Made by a program: the position numbers and the translations under genes. 58,883 nt of DNA, from positions 1 through 58,883 of the forward strand of contig NZ_CP073147.1 of the NCBI RefSeq assembly GCF_023035675.1. Direction: 5' to 3'. The DNA is from Borrelia hermsii DAH (GTDB lineage: Bacteria > Spirochaetota > Spirochaetia > Borreliales > Borreliaceae). Of the stretch, positions 9,143 to 18,744 are shown piece by piece. Below the pieces are notes generated by a model. It did not search any database. It had not been told where the DNA came from and was given only the letters and a program-made list of their open reading frames with translations. Position 1 is the first letter of the stretch. Each line of letters begins with the position of its first letter.

Positions 9143-10251
9143 ATGAGAAAAAGAATAAGTGCAATAATTAATAAGTTAAATATAAGTATAATGATTATGC
9201 CAGTTGTTCTAATGATAGGATGTGAACAACAACCAGAAGCAGGTAAGCCCGGAGCATCAGGAGGAGTAAATGGAAATTTAGGCAATTCACTAATGGAGTT
9301 AGGTAGGAGTGCGGAGAATGCTTTTTACGCATTTATAGAGTTAGTATCAAATGTGTTGGGATTTACTGCAAAATCAGATACAGCTAAGCAAGAAGTAGGA
9401 GGTTATTTTAACAGCCTAGATGCGAAGCTTGGAGAGGCGTCAAATGATTTGGAACAAGTAGCGATAAAAGCAGAATTAGGTGTTGATAAAAGCGATTCAT
9501 CAAAAAATCCAATTAGAGAAGCGGTTAATGAAGCTAAGGGGGTTTTACAAATATTGAAGGGCCATTTAGAGTCCTTAAAAGAAGTAGGTGATGACAAGGT
9601 AGTAGGTGATGCAGCAACTAATACTCAAGGAACAACAGTACATGAGGACTCACTAAAGAAAGCTCTTAATGCATTGCAAGAAATAGTAAAAGCAGCAACA
9701 AGTGTAGGTGTTAAGGTATTAGAAGCAAGAGCTACAACATTAACAGTAAATGGAGTAGACAATAAGGATGGGGCTAAGGCATTAGCTACAAGTGGTGGTA
9801 ATCCAGCAGCAACAGATGCAGGTAAAGCAGCAATAATATTGACAGCAGTAAGTGGAAAGGAAATTTTAAAATCAATAATTGAATCAAAAGAAAGTGATGC
9901 AGCACTATCAGCTAATGCAAAGGAAGATGCAAGTGCGGTTTCTTTTGCAAAAGGAGGTTCAGATGCTCACTTAGCAGGTGCAAATACCCCAAAAGCAGCA
10001 GTAGCAGGGGGAATAGCACTACGTTCATTGGTTAAGGCAGGTAGCTAGCATCAGGAGCAGCAGATGGTGCGCAAGGAGGGAAAGAAGAAGTACAAAGAGT
10101 AGGAATAGCTGCAACAAATAAGTTATTAGTAGCAATAGAGGATGTAATTAAGAAGACGGTAAAGAATGTTCTTGGAACAGCAAAAGAAAAAATAGATAAA
10201 GCAAGAGGTCCGCAAGCACCAATTTCAGAACCAAGTAAGAAGGCAGATTAA
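9143..10251 (+). pseudogene. vlp: Vlp of a different subfamily, single frameshift near the end
   Basis: The leader MRKRISAII is fused to a different signal core (NKLNISIMIMPVVLMIGC) with lipobox Cys and EQQPEAGKP. The mature protein is Vlp-like but distinct from its neighbours (SLMELGRSAENAFYAFIELV, KEILKSIIESKESDAAL). The frame stops at 10046-10048 inside GCAGGTAGCTAGC. Adding one base (GGTAAGCTAGC) restores KAGKLASGAADGAQGG and continues to a stop at 10249-10251 (full length about 369 codons). A terminator follows. It is either a one-base mutation or a sequencing error; I treat the gene as broken. Confidence 0.85.
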
Positions 10252-10291
10252 TAAGATAAATAGTAAATTGAGATTATTGAGGAATAAAAGC

Positions 10292-10330
10292 AGAAGGCAA
10301 TCTTAGAGAGATGGATCTAGGTTGCCTTCT
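10292..10330 (+). terminator. Intrinsic terminator after the vlp
   Basis: The arms AGAAGGCAA and TTGCCTTCT form a 9-bp stem around a 21-base loop that has further weak pairing. ACTTTGTTTT follows. It ends the vlp at 10251. Confidence 0.7.
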
Positions 10331-10392
10331 ACTTTGTTTTAAGGAAAATAAGAAGTTAAATATAATAGTGGAAAAGAATAAGTGCAATAATA

Positions 10393-11016
10393 ATGACTTT
10401 ATTTATGGTATTTATATCATGTAATAATGGAGGGCCAGAGCTTAAAAGTGACGAAGTAGCTAAGTCTGATGGAACAGTACTTGATTTAGCAAAAATAAGT
10501 GCAAAGATAAAAGAGGCTAGTGCTTTTGCAGAAAGCGTTAAAGAAGTAGAGACTCTAGTTAAGTCAATAGATGAGCTTGCTAAAGCTATTGGAAAGAAAA
10601 TTAAAGACTCTGCTACTGAGCTTGATAATCAGGCAAATAAGAATGCATCAATACTTGCAGGAGCATTTAATGTTGTGTTGCATGTGAAGACTAAATTGGC
10701 ACAATTGGAGAAAAAGGAAGGGATCTCTGAGAATCTGAAAGTAAAAGTTACTGCTGCAACAGCTGCAAATACATCATTTTTAAATAAATTGAAAGAGAAG
10801 AATGCTGACCTTGGTAAAGATGGTGTTACTGATGAAGATGCAAAAAAGGCTATAGATAGAATTGGAAAAAAGGACGGTGATAAAGGAGTTGCTGAACTTA
10901 TTAAATTAAACACAGCAATAGATGAGTTGTTAAAGGCGGCTGGGGGTGAAGTAGAGGCTGCAATTAAAGAGCTTACAGCTCCTGTTAAGGTAGAAAAACC
11001 TTCTCAAAATAACTAA
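10393..11016 (+). pseudogene. vsp: Variable small protein (vsp) cassette lacking its first codons
   Basis: From TGGAAAAGAATAAGTGC (about 10371) the sequence follows the shared vsp leader, but the ATG and second codon are replaced by unrelated bases. The first available ATG (10393) is inside the signal peptide ([10 protein letters not shown]). The mature part is a standard Vsp/OspC-fold protein: [35 protein letters not shown], then [17 protein letters not shown]. There is no ribosome site at the internal ATG. I read this as a promoterless, startless donor whose 5' joint lies in the conserved leader. Confidence 0.85.
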
Positions 11017-11139
11017 CTAGGGAATAAATAATTTAAGTAGTTATTATAAGGTAAGTTAATTAAGCAAAAGGCAAACTACACTTCTGCATCAAAAACAAGA
11101 AAAGCTTTTCCCTTACAATGACTTTATATTTACCATTAA

Positions 11140-12186
11140 CTAGTTACTAGTAGTAGCTTTAGGGATATTCTGCTCAGGAGTTATAGGAGTATCATTAGCA
11201 TTAATTTTCATAGCTTCTTTAACTGTTTTAAGGCCTGCGTCAATTGTTTTTCTTATTGCAATAGTTAATGTATCTAGTGCTTTAGTTACTGCACTTACTG
11301 TTGCTCCTTTAACTGCAGTAACAACATCAGCATTAACAGCATCCTTATCATTAGCAAATTTACCACCCTTTGCCATTGCTCTGAGTGCAATTCCTCCTGC
11401 TATAACCGCATCTTTAACATCAACAGCAACACCAGTCACCTGAACGGTAGCACTATTCTTAGCTAATTTAGCAGCATCACCACCATCTTTAGAAATAGCT
11501 TGTAATATATCAGCACCTGTTACTGCCCCTACTGCTTTTGCTGCATCAGCACCTGCTTTCTTTGCATTATCTGCAGAATCAATAGCACCATTATTACCAG
11601 TATTACCAAATAACTTTCCTGCATCACCAGCATTAGCACCTCTTGCTCCAAGAGCATCGGCCTTTTTACCATCTCCAGCCTCAGCATTCCCTTCTTTAAG
11701 TACTACTTCTACAATTGCCTTAATTCCATTTATTAGATTATCAACACCATCCCCAATAGCACCTGTACCCGCACCAGCACCACCAGCAGCAACATTACCA
11801 ATTGGGTCACCAGCATCACCAATAGCCTCACTTGCAGTCTCAGCACCTTCTATTATCTTATCAAGAGTATTATCAATTAGTGTTTTTACCGCAGTCTCAG
11901 TTGCAGAAGCATTAGGATTTCCTTCACTCTTCATGTCAGTAACAATTTTATTAAGCTTGTCCTTAGTGCCTTGTATAGTATCTTGGATTGTTTTAAAATA
12001 AGCTCCAACATCAGACTTTTTTGTCTCTGTACTAAAACCTAATACCTTGGAAACTATATCTCCAAATGATGTAAACACATTTAAAAAATCATTACCTAGG
12101 TCTATTACTAACTCTAAAAATTTACTCTGAGGGTCTTCCGCAACCCCACCGCTATTACAGCTTACTAATACCATAAATAAAGTCAA
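11140..12186 (-). pseudogene. vlp: Vlp cassette truncated within the signal peptide
   Basis: This is an open frame of 348 codons starting [10 protein letters not shown], followed by [20 protein letters not shown]. It is the best preserved member of its vlp type ([59 protein letters not shown], tail ATTSN). The normal first nine codons (MRKRISAII) are missing: upstream of the internal ATG the sequence folds into a perfect palindrome (12175-12232). Without ribosome site or true start it should be silent. Orientation is opposite to the vsp at 10393. Confidence 0.85.
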
Positions 12187-12232
12187 GAGATAGAAAACTA
12201 TACCCTTAGTTTTCTATCTCTTGACTTTATTT
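12175..12232. repeat. Perfect 25-bp inverted repeat at a vlp junction
   Basis: The arms AAATAAAGTCAAGAGATAGAAAACT-type (12175-12199) and its exact complement (12208-12232) flank an 8-base loop. The outer ~10 bases of each arm correspond to the vlp/vsp leader (GACTTTATTT), and the inner bases are unrelated. It lies exactly where the vlp at 11140 loses its leader and may also terminate transcripts from the vsp at 12301. Confidence 0.9.
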
Positions 12233-12300
12233 TTTCTGGCTCTTGCCTTTTGCTTAATTAACTTATCTTATAAAACTACTTAAATTATTTATTCCCTTAG

Positions 12301-12931
12301 CTAAGACTTGGCGGAAGCTGCTAGCTTAGCAGGAGCTGTAAGCTCAGTAATTGCAGCCTCTACTTCACCCTCAGCTGCCTTTAACAAGGTATCAACTGCT
12401 GTGTTTAAAGCAAAAAGTTCTTTTCCTCCTTTATCTCCAGAATTATCGTTTTTACCTATAGCCTTAGGAGCATCAGCATCTTTACCAAGGTCAGCATTAC
12501 TTTGTTTCAATTTATCTAAGAATGCTTTACTTGCCTTTTTAACATCCTCAAATTTTACCTTAAGTGATTCACTTGATTTAGCCTCCAATGCTGTCAATTT
12601 AGTGTCCATCTCCGTTATTATTTGATATACTCCTGCGACCAAAGAACTATTTTTATCTGCTTCATTATTATCAGTAAGCCCATTTGCGTCAACTTTCTTT
12701 TTAATAACCTTTGCTAACTCATCAATTGACTTAACTAAAGTCTCTACTTCTTTAACACTTGCTGAAAAAGCACTAGCCTCTTTTATCTTTGCACTTACCT
12801 TTGCTAAATCAAGTACTGTTCCGTCAGACTTAGCTACTTCGTCACTTTTAAGCTCTGGCCCTCCATTATTACAGCTTACTAATACCATAAATAAAGTTTA
12901 ACATTTCACTTAACATATTCTTCTTCATTAT
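12301..12931 (-). pseudogene. vsp: Vsp cassette with a scrambled signal peptide
   Basis: The minus strand starts ATGAAGAAGAATATGTTAAG at about 12931, the vtp-type start (compare 54111). After about ten codons the frame shifts, before the TTTATTTATGGT of the shared leader. The remaining open frame begins MVLVSC at 12888, followed by [35 protein letters not shown] and a tail ending LAASAKS. The mature part is complete (about 190 residues) but the leader is broken. The 5' flank from about 12940 resembles the flanks of the tandem vsp genes at 17346 and 18368. Confidence 0.8.
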
Positions 12932-13182
12932 TTTGTGCCTTCCTATATTATAAAAAATAAAAACCACAATGACTTTTTGGCATTGAAATAAAATAAAACT
13001 TATTATTATACGGGTTTTTATGCTTTTGGTTTACTTATACAAATTCAACTTACTTTTAAAGTATTTGATTATTTGATTACAATAAAAACATACTCTTAAT
13101 ATCATACTTACAATTATTTATATTCAATCTTTACTCATGTAAACAATTTTATATACAAAGAAACATTCCCTAAATAACATCA

Positions 13183-13211
13183 GAAGCTAAGAGCATTACG
13201 CTCCTAGCTTC
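13183..13211 (-). terminator. Vsp-type terminator hairpin
   Basis: GAAGCTAAGAGC pairs with GCTCCTAGCTTC (one mismatch) around a 5-base loop. Equivalent hairpins lie at 17605-17633, 18627-18655 and, on the plus strand, after vtp (54828-54854). It lies about 90 bases past the stop of the vsp at 13302. Confidence 0.75.
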
Positions 13212-13301
13212 CTATTCCTTTTTGACTTTATTTTTCCCTGCTCTTACAGCTTACTTAATTAACTTACCTTATAATAACTACTTAAATTATTTATTCCCTA
13301 A

Positions 13302-13949
13302 TTAGTTATTTTGAGAAGGTTTTTCTGCTTTAACAGGAGCTGTAAGCTCTTTAATTGCAGCTTCTACCGCCTCATTAGCAGCTTTTAATAACTCATCTAT
13401 TGCTGTGTTTAGGGCAATAAGCTCAGTCTTACCTTTACCTCCAGTATTATCGTTTTTATCTATGGCATTTTTTGCATGAGCATCTGTAGCGTCTTTTTTA
13501 CAAAGATCATCATCCCCTTTCACTTTGCTTAAGAATGCTGTACCTTTACTCTTAGAATCATTAATTTTTGTCTTAATATCTTCAGAAATTCCATTTACTT
13601 TTAATAACCCGTCCAATTTAGTACCTACATCCGTTACTATACCATATACCCCTGCAATTAATCCCCCATTATTATTATTAGCATCAGCTGCAAGAACACC
13701 TGTATCTTTCGTAAGCTTCTGTCCAATGGTTTTAGCAAGCTCATCAATTGACTTAACTAAAGTCTCTATTTCTTTTACACTTGCTGCAAACTCAACCGCG
13801 TCTTTTATTTTTTTACTTATTTTTGCTAAATCAAGTACTGTTCCGTCAGACTTAGCTACTTCGTCGCTTTTAAGCTCTGGACCTCCATTATTACATGACA
13901 TAAACACCATAAATAAAGTCATTATTATTGCACTTATTCTTTTTCTCAT
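13302..13949 (-). CDS. vsp: Variable small protein, intact copy (215 aa)
   Basis: Vsp proteins are ~20-kDa helical surface lipoproteins related to OspC that undergo antigenic variation in the mammalian host. The leader is [19 protein letters not shown] with Cys at residue 19. The mature start [20 protein letters not shown] is almost invariant among the copies here, the centre (residues ~80-175) is variable, and the tail [15 protein letters not shown] is constant. The ribosome site GGAGGCACGTAAAAAA precedes the ATG. Upstream ~100 bases lack an obvious promoter and diverge from those of the tandem vsp genes. Intact coding but expression doubtful. Confidence 0.92.
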   Translation of the reverse strand: MRKRISAIIMTLFMVFMSCNNGGPELKSDEVAKSDGTVLDLAKISKKIKDAVEFAASVKEIETLVKSIDELAKTIGQKLTKDTGVLAADANNNNGGLIAGVYGIVTDVGTKLDGLLKVNGISEDIKTKINDSKSKGTAFLSKVKGDDDLCKKDATDAHAKNAIDKNDNTGGKGKTELIALNTAIDELLKAANEAVEAAIKELTAPVKAEKPSQNN

Positions 13950-14135
13950 TTTTTTACGTGCCTCCTTATTACTCTTCTATATAGGCAAAGGGACTAGATA
14001 GCCAAAAAAGCTTTTTTAAACTACTAAAATGCAAAAAATAATAATTTTTATAAAACCAATGAAGACTCACAAAAATCTATACATCAAGAAAAAAACTGCT
14101 ATATATTGTTTAAATCATAAAGATAAGGGGATTAC
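13950..14135. other. Divergent spacer with mlp upstream element
   Basis: This spacer separates a leftward vsp from a rightward mlp. At 14091-14117 it holds AAAAACTGCTATATATTGTT followed by TAAATCA. The same ~27 bases lie before the mlp at 22355 (22302-22327), so this is probably the shared mlp promoter, with TATATT (14102-14107) as a candidate -10 box. Confidence 0.55.
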
Positions 14136-14744
14136 ATGAGCAAACTTATAAGGTTCATGCTCTTCGTAGCAGTATTATTGTATTGTTGCAAAGGATATAA
14201 AGTAAGAATAGCACCTACTGAAGATCAATCACATAGTAGCTCTAAAAGAGCTATGAATAATTTACATAAAGAAACTGATGAGATAAAAGAAAAGGCTATT
14301 ACTCTAACTGATGATGAGAGAAAGAAATTTAACTCTTTAAAGCATGCACTTGAGAAGGTCGTTGAAAAGCTACAAAATCAAATTCAAGGATGTCAAAATG
14401 ATAAGAGTAAATGCACAAGCTTTCTTACTTGGCTTTCAAAGGACATACCAAAACAAAAAGAATTAGCCAATGCTTTTACCGATGTTTATAACTTCTTAGA
14501 AAAGAAAAGACAAGAAAAAGCAAGTGATAAAGATTTTGACACCTATATAAGTGACGCTATTGATTGTCAAGCGGGCAACAATGATGGTAAATACGGCAAT
14601 GGTACTAACGAGATAGAACAGTTCTTCAGGGGCATTTTAAACGACATACCCAACAAGCCAACTAATAAGGAAATGTTTGAATGTCTTAAAGATGGTCTTA
14701 CGAGCGACAATAGTCATTGGGGTGGACTTAAAAATTGGGAATAA
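14136..14744 (+). CDS. Mlp-related lipoprotein with an unusual C-terminus (202 aa)
   Basis: Mlp lipoproteins are small surface proteins carried by cp32-type prophages. Here the leader ends LLYCC, followed by KGYKVRIAPTEDQ. The middle contains the Mlp-type segment LTDDERKKFNSLKHALEKVV, then an IQGCQNDKSKC pair of Cys in place of the usual KC-G-NDEGK stretch. The protein runs ~60 residues longer than the mlp genes at 14780 and 22355, and its C-terminal ~80 residues (AIDCQAGNNDGKYGNG, MFECLKDGLTS) do not resemble them. It is followed after 35 bases by a standard mlp and probably shares its promoter. Lipobox position is approximate. Confidence 0.75.
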   Translation: MSKLIRFMLFVAVLLYCCKGYKVRIAPTEDQSHSSSKRAMNNLHKETDEIKEKAITLTDDERKKFNSLKHALEKVVEKLQNQIQGCQNDKSKCTSFLTWLSKDIPKQKELANAFTDVYNFLEKKRQEKASDKDFDTYISDAIDCQAGNNDGKYGNGTNEIEQFFRGILNDIPNKPTNKEMFECLKDGLTSDNSHWGGLKNWE

Positions 14745-14779
14745 AATAAATTATTAATATTAAGATAAGGAAATTTGAT

Positions 14780-15214
14780 ATGAAAGTTATTAATTTTGTC
14801 TTAATAATTTTATTACTAATAATTAGTAATTGCGGTCAATATAACAATAAGGATAAAGGGATTAAAAGTAGATCTAAAAGAGACGACTTAAGGGAACAAG
14901 CACAAGAAGTACAAAAAACACCTGAGGAATCGTTAAGAGAAAAGTTAAATGATATTGAAAAATTAAATTTAAACTTCTTAAAAGAGGCTTTGGATGATGG
15001 GAGTAAATTCAATCAGTTTGTGCTTTTAAATCAATCTAAGATTAAAGATGCGCTTGAACATATAAAGAATGAACTTTCAAAGTGTAGTGGTAATGATCAA
15101 GGCAAAAACACTTTTAAAGAAGTAATAAAGGGATATTTTAACACAATGAACAACAATACACTAAATGGTTTTAAAGCCGGGGCAATAAGCACTTGTGGAT
15201 CGGCGGGTGGGTAA
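14780..15214 (+). CDS. mlp: Mlp family lipoprotein (144 aa)
   Basis: This is a typical Mlp. The leader is MKVINFVLIILLLIISNC; the next residues are Gly-Gln-rich, then a basic stretch (KGIKSRSKRDD). The core is EESLREKLNDIEKLNLNFLK, then SKIKDALEHIKNELSKCSG and GKNTFKEVIKGYF. The last residues (FKAGAISTC) match the mlp at 22355 (LQDGAKSTC). A short ribosome site (AAGGAA) precedes the ATG. It is the second gene after the Mlp-related gene at 14136. Downstream sequence to about 15390 has a short open stretch with no recognisable match. Confidence 0.9.
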   Translation: MKVINFVLIILLLIISNCGQYNNKDKGIKSRSKRDDLREQAQEVQKTPEESLREKLNDIEKLNLNFLKEALDDGSKFNQFVLLNQSKIKDALEHIKNELSKCSGNDQGKNTFKEVIKGYFNTMNNNTLNGFKAGAISTCGSAGG

Positions 15215-15775
15215 ATGCACCTGAGCATAATTCAAGTAAAAAAGCAAATTTAAAAAAGGATATTTAAGACCTAAAAATTTAAGAGAGGGTACAACACAAC
15301 ATCTAGACAAAATCCCTACAAAAGAATTAAATTTTGAAGAACAATACGTATCACTGCAAATTACAAAGCTATTAAAAGAGAACACTTAATTAATGATAAT
15401 TCCGTATTAATTTCTAAATTAAGCTCACTAAGCTGGTCTGCGGTTTCAACTAAAATGTATCCAACATCATTGACTGTATAAATCAAGTTAAATAATGTTG
15501 CCTTAAGCTCTATCTTTAAAGCCTCTAAATCTTCGCTAAACTTAGATGAGAAACCACATTACAAAAAAGTTTTCATCTTAAGCACATCTTCTGCTATATT
15601 TTTATATAATTCTTAAAAAAGATAGAATACCTGTATAAATCTCTTGCATTAATCTTGAAATTTAATCCCATCGCTACCTTTACCTTGCAGAAACTAAATA
15701 TCATGCAACAATCAGCAAGGTCTAATTGTCTTTAACAAAAAAACAATTGATTAAAAGAGGCATTAAGATGAAGGG
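15215..15775. other. Decayed prophage-type sequence
   Basis: There is no intact gene. The plus strand to 15390 reads a short peptide ending SLQITKLLKENT. On the minus strand 15600-15400 reads KFSEDLEALKIELKATLF, followed by NLIYTVNDVGYILVETADQL, an apparent coiled-coil fragment that I cannot name. Both look like remains of cp32-like genes next to the mlp and bdr loci. Confidence 0.4.
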
Positions 15776-16180
15776 TTACCTAACTGAAAGTTGCTTACTT
15801 AACATTGATATTAATGCTAAAAATATCCCTATATTAAGTACAATAGGAGTACCAAACATCCAATTATATAGTCTTAACGTACTCTTAAGTTCCATTTTGT
15901 TAATGTCTATCTTATTATCAAGGTCTTTAATATCAAATTTTAACTCATTTCTAACAGTGTCTATTTTATTGCCAAGTTCATTAATGTAAGCTTTTAAGCC
16001 GCGTTCTAACATTTCAAGTTTTATATCAAAGTTTTCTCTTAAATGCTCAATATCCTTATGAGTAAGCTCATTACGGCAATACCTATAAAAAAGGTCAGCA
16101 GCAATGTCTCTATTTATCCCAGCTTTAACAAGCTCACTTAAAACCATTTGTTGTGTAATTACTGGTTGTTCACATCTCAT
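15776..16180 (-). CDS. bdr: Bdr family protein, short form (134 aa)
   Basis: The N-terminus (MRCEQPVITQQMVLSELVKA, then GINRDIAADLFYRYCRNELT) carries the Bdr signature. Only one coiled-coil unit remains (TVRNELKFDIKDLDNKIDIN). A C-terminal hydrophobic segment (WMFGTPIVLNIGIFLALISM) corresponds to that of the long Bdr at 1080. The AAGGAG ribosome site precedes the ATG. Compared with the 267-residue copy it lacks about 130 residues of repeats, which fits expansion and contraction of the tandem units. Confidence 0.93.
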   Translation of the reverse strand: MRCEQPVITQQMVLSELVKAGINRDIAADLFYRYCRNELTHKDIEHLRENFDIKLEMLERGLKAYINELGNKIDTVRNELKFDIKDLDNKIDINKMELKSTLRLYNWMFGTPIVLNIGIFLALISMLSKQLSVR

Positions 16181-16694
16181 AAGAATCTCCTTATGTAATT
16201 ATAATATAATATTTTACATGTTATAAAAACTTTATCTTGGGAAAATGTGCCTTAAGAAAAGGTATATTTAAAGTTACGAATAAATACGATGCATATTTGT
16301 TCTAAATGTAAAAAAATGTCTTAATAAAACTACCCTGTCCAGATACATTATCCCTAACTTCAACATAAAGTATATTCAAATTAAGTTTAGTAAGTATGGT
16401 TTTAATTATGGATTATATATTGGATGGTACTCGTAAAGCTTTTCCTAGCTTAAGTGATAAAGTCTATCAATAAACTCAAACCAATATCAAAGTAATGTTC
16501 TGGATAGTTCAGCATCAGATTTTATTTAGTCGCTAACTCCTAATTTTTTAGTCTTAACATCAGTAACACTTTCCTCCTTTAGTATCTGTCGTAAAGGTGA
16601 TAGGGTCTTTTATTTTTAACTTATTGTAGCTAAATCAAGAACAGTACTAATAGGAATAATTTTTATAATAATATTTAAATTATTTATACTTTAG
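16181..16694. other. Gap with a vsp fragment
   Basis: No intact gene. Minus-strand 16650-16520 contains a short Vsp/OspC-like piece (TVLDLATIS, then KIKDPITF and a VTDVKTKK stretch) with stops. The usual vsp terminator seen downstream of the other tandem vsp genes is absent here, so the DNA downstream of the vsp at 16695 was probably replaced by recombination. Confidence 0.5.
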
Positions 16695-17345
16695 TTAAGA
16701 CTTAGCGGGAGTTGCTGACTTAGCAGGGATTGTAAGCTCTGTAATTGCAGCTTCTACCTCACCCTCAGCTGCCTTTAACAACCCATCTATTGCTGTATTT
16801 AAAGCAATAAGCTCTTCCTTACCTTTACCTCCAGTAGCATCGCTTTTATCTATAGCATTTCTTGCATTCGCATCAGTAGCAGCTCCATCCGCAGCTCCCA
16901 AAGTAGCATGTTGATTTTTTAACTTAATTATAAATGCTTTAGCCTTAGCCTCAACATCTTTAACTTTTTCACCTAAATTTTTAAGAGATTGTGCTACTTG
17001 TAACTCTCCTGATTTTTTTTCTATAGTTGTAGCCACACTAAATACCCCTGCCATCAATGGAGTATGGTGATTACTACCATTAGCATCATCTTCCAACCCA
17101 TTTGCAGCAATTTTTTTCTTAATGCCCTTAGCAATATCGTCTATTGACCTAACTAAAGCATGAACTTCTTTTACACTTGCTGCAAAAGCACTAGCCTCTT
17201 TTATCTTTTTACTTATCTTTGCTAAATCAAGTACTGTTCCGTCAGACTTAGCCACTTCGTCACTTTTAAGCTCTGGACCTCCATTATTACATGACATAAA
17301 CACCATAAATAAAGTCATTATTATTGCACTTATTCTTTTTCTCAT
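16695..17345 (-). CDS. vsp: Variable small protein, tandem copy 1 (216 aa)
   Basis: A complete Vsp lipoprotein: leader [19 protein letters not shown], constant [20 protein letters not shown], a variable centre ([19 protein letters not shown], then [15 protein letters not shown]), tail [14 protein letters not shown]. The frame stays open 22 codons further upstream, but those cover the ribosome site GGAAGGCACG, so I chose the ATG at 17343-17345. It is one of three tandem leftward vsp units with a ~1,025-base period. Its tail differs from the PSQNN tail of its neighbours, so the 3' end may have been exchanged. Confidence 0.92.
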   Translation of the reverse strand: MRKRISAIIMTLFMVFMSCNNGGPELKSDEVAKSDGTVLDLAKISKKIKEASAFAASVKEVHALVRSIDDIAKGIKKKIAANGLEDDANGSNHHTPLMAGVFSVATTIEKKSGELQVAQSLKNLGEKVKDVEAKAKAFIIKLKNQHATLGAADGAATDANARNAIDKSDATGGKGKEELIALNTAIDGLLKAAEGEVEAAITELTIPAKSATPAKS

Positions 17346-17604
17346 TTTTTTACGTGCCTTCCCTATATCATAAAAAAATATAAACCCACAATGACTTTTT
17401 GGTATTGACATATGATATAACTCATTATTCTCCTGTTTTTTATCCTTCTGTTTTACTTACACACATTTAGCTTACTTTTAAAGTATTTAATTATTTGATT
17501 ACAATAAAAACATACTCTTAATATCATACTTGCAATTATTTATATTCAATCTTTACTCATATAAACAATTTTATATACAAATAAACATTCCCTAAATAAC
17601 ATCA

Positions 17605-17633
17605 GAAGCTAAGAGCATTACACTCCTAGCTTC
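17605..17633 (-). terminator. Vsp-type terminator hairpin
   Basis: GAAGCTAAGAGC is opposed to ACTCCTAGCTTC with two mismatches; it is the weakest of the three minus-strand copies. It lies ~90 bases past the stop of the vsp at 17723. Confidence 0.65.
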
Positions 17634-17722
17634 TTATTCCTTTTTGACTTTATTTTTCCCTGCTCTTACAGCTTACTTAATAACTTATCTTATAATAACT
17701 TCTTAAATTATTTATTCCCTAG

Positions 17723-18367
17723 TTAGTTATTTTGAGAAGGTTTTTCTACCTTAACAGGAGCTGTAAGCTCTTTAATTGCAGCTTCTACTTCACCCTCAGC
17801 TGCCTTTAACAAGGCATCAACTGCTGTGTTGAGTGCTTCAAGCTCAGTGACCCCTTTATTTTTAGTAGCATTTGTTACAAGTAAAGCTGCTTTTGCATTA
17901 TCATCACTAGCCTCTTCTTTGCCAAGGTCAGTATGTTCGGTTTTTAATTTATTTGAGAATGATTCACCACTAGTTTTTGCAGCAGTAACCTTTGCCTTAA
18001 GTAAAGAAGAGAGTCCAGCCTTACCATCTAATACTGTCAATTTACTATTTATATCCAACGCAACATTATATGCCCCTGCAAGCAATGATCCATTCTTACC
18101 AGCCATAGCATCAAACTTCCCATCGGACTTAATCTTCTTTCCAATAGCACCAGCAAGCGTATCTACTGACTTAACTAAAGTATGAACTTCTTTAACACTT
18201 GCTGCAAAAGCACTAGCCTCTTTTATCTTTGCACTTATTTTTGCCAAATCAAGTACTGTTCCGTCAGACTTGGCTACTTCGTCACTTTTAAGCTCTGGAC
18301 CTCCATTATTACATGACATAAACACCATAAATAAAGTCATTATTATTGCACTTATTCTTTTTCTCAT
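17723..18367 (-). CDS. vsp: Variable small protein, tandem copy 2 (214 aa)
   Basis: A complete Vsp with the common leader and mature start. The variable region reads [20 protein letters not shown], then [19 protein letters not shown], and the tail is [15 protein letters not shown]. The start was set at the ATG (18365-18367) after GGAAGGCACG for the same reason as for copy 1. The ~375 bases upstream of copies 1 and 2 (17346-17720 and 18368-18744) are nearly identical and include the neighbour's terminator, so the unit of duplication is gene plus both flanks. Confidence 0.92.
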   Translation of the reverse strand: MRKRISAIIMTLFMVFMSCNNGGPELKSDEVAKSDGTVLDLAKISAKIKEASAFAASVKEVHTLVKSVDTLAGAIGKKIKSDGKFDAMAGKNGSLLAGAYNVALDINSKLTVLDGKAGLSSLLKAKVTAAKTSGESFSNKLKTEHTDLGKEEASDDNAKAALLVTNATKNKGVTELEALNTAVDALLKAAEGEVEAAIKELTAPVKVEKPSQNN

Positions 18368-18626
18368 TTTTTTACGTGCCTTCCCTATATCATAAAAAAA
18401 TATAAACCCACAATGACTTTTTGGTATTGACATATGATATAACTCATTATTCTCCTGTTTTTTATCCTTCTGTTTTACTTACACACATTTAGCTTACTTT
18501 TAAAGTATTTAATTATTTGATTACAATAAAAACATACTCTTAATATCACACTTGCAATTATTTATATTCAATCTTTACTCATATAAACAATTTTATATAC
18601 AAATAAACATTCCCTAAATAACATCA

Positions 18627-18655
18627 GAAGCTAAGAGCATTACGCTCCTAGCTTC
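18627..18655 (-). terminator. Vsp-type terminator hairpin
   Basis: GAAGCTAAGAGC and GCTCCTAGCTTC with a 5-base loop, ~90 bases past the stop of the vsp at 18745. Confidence 0.72.
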
Positions 18656-18744
18656 CTATTCCTTTTTGACTTTATTTTTCCCTGCTCTTACAGCTTACTT
18701 AATAACTTATCTTATAATAACTACTTAAATTATTTATTCCCTAG

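Noticed and set aside
11300..12700. Antisense open frames opposite vsp and vlp genes (for example 12308-12625 and others near 13525, 17826 and 18848)
   Set aside because: Codon bias of the Ala/Lys-rich genes leaves the opposite strand open; no start signals or family matches.
17346..17411. Upstream extension of the vsp frame ([10 protein letters not shown]...) at 17411 and again at 18433
   Set aside because: The extension covers the ribosome site and spacer shared by all vsp copies and would bury the signal peptide, so the ATG of MRKRISAII is the real start.
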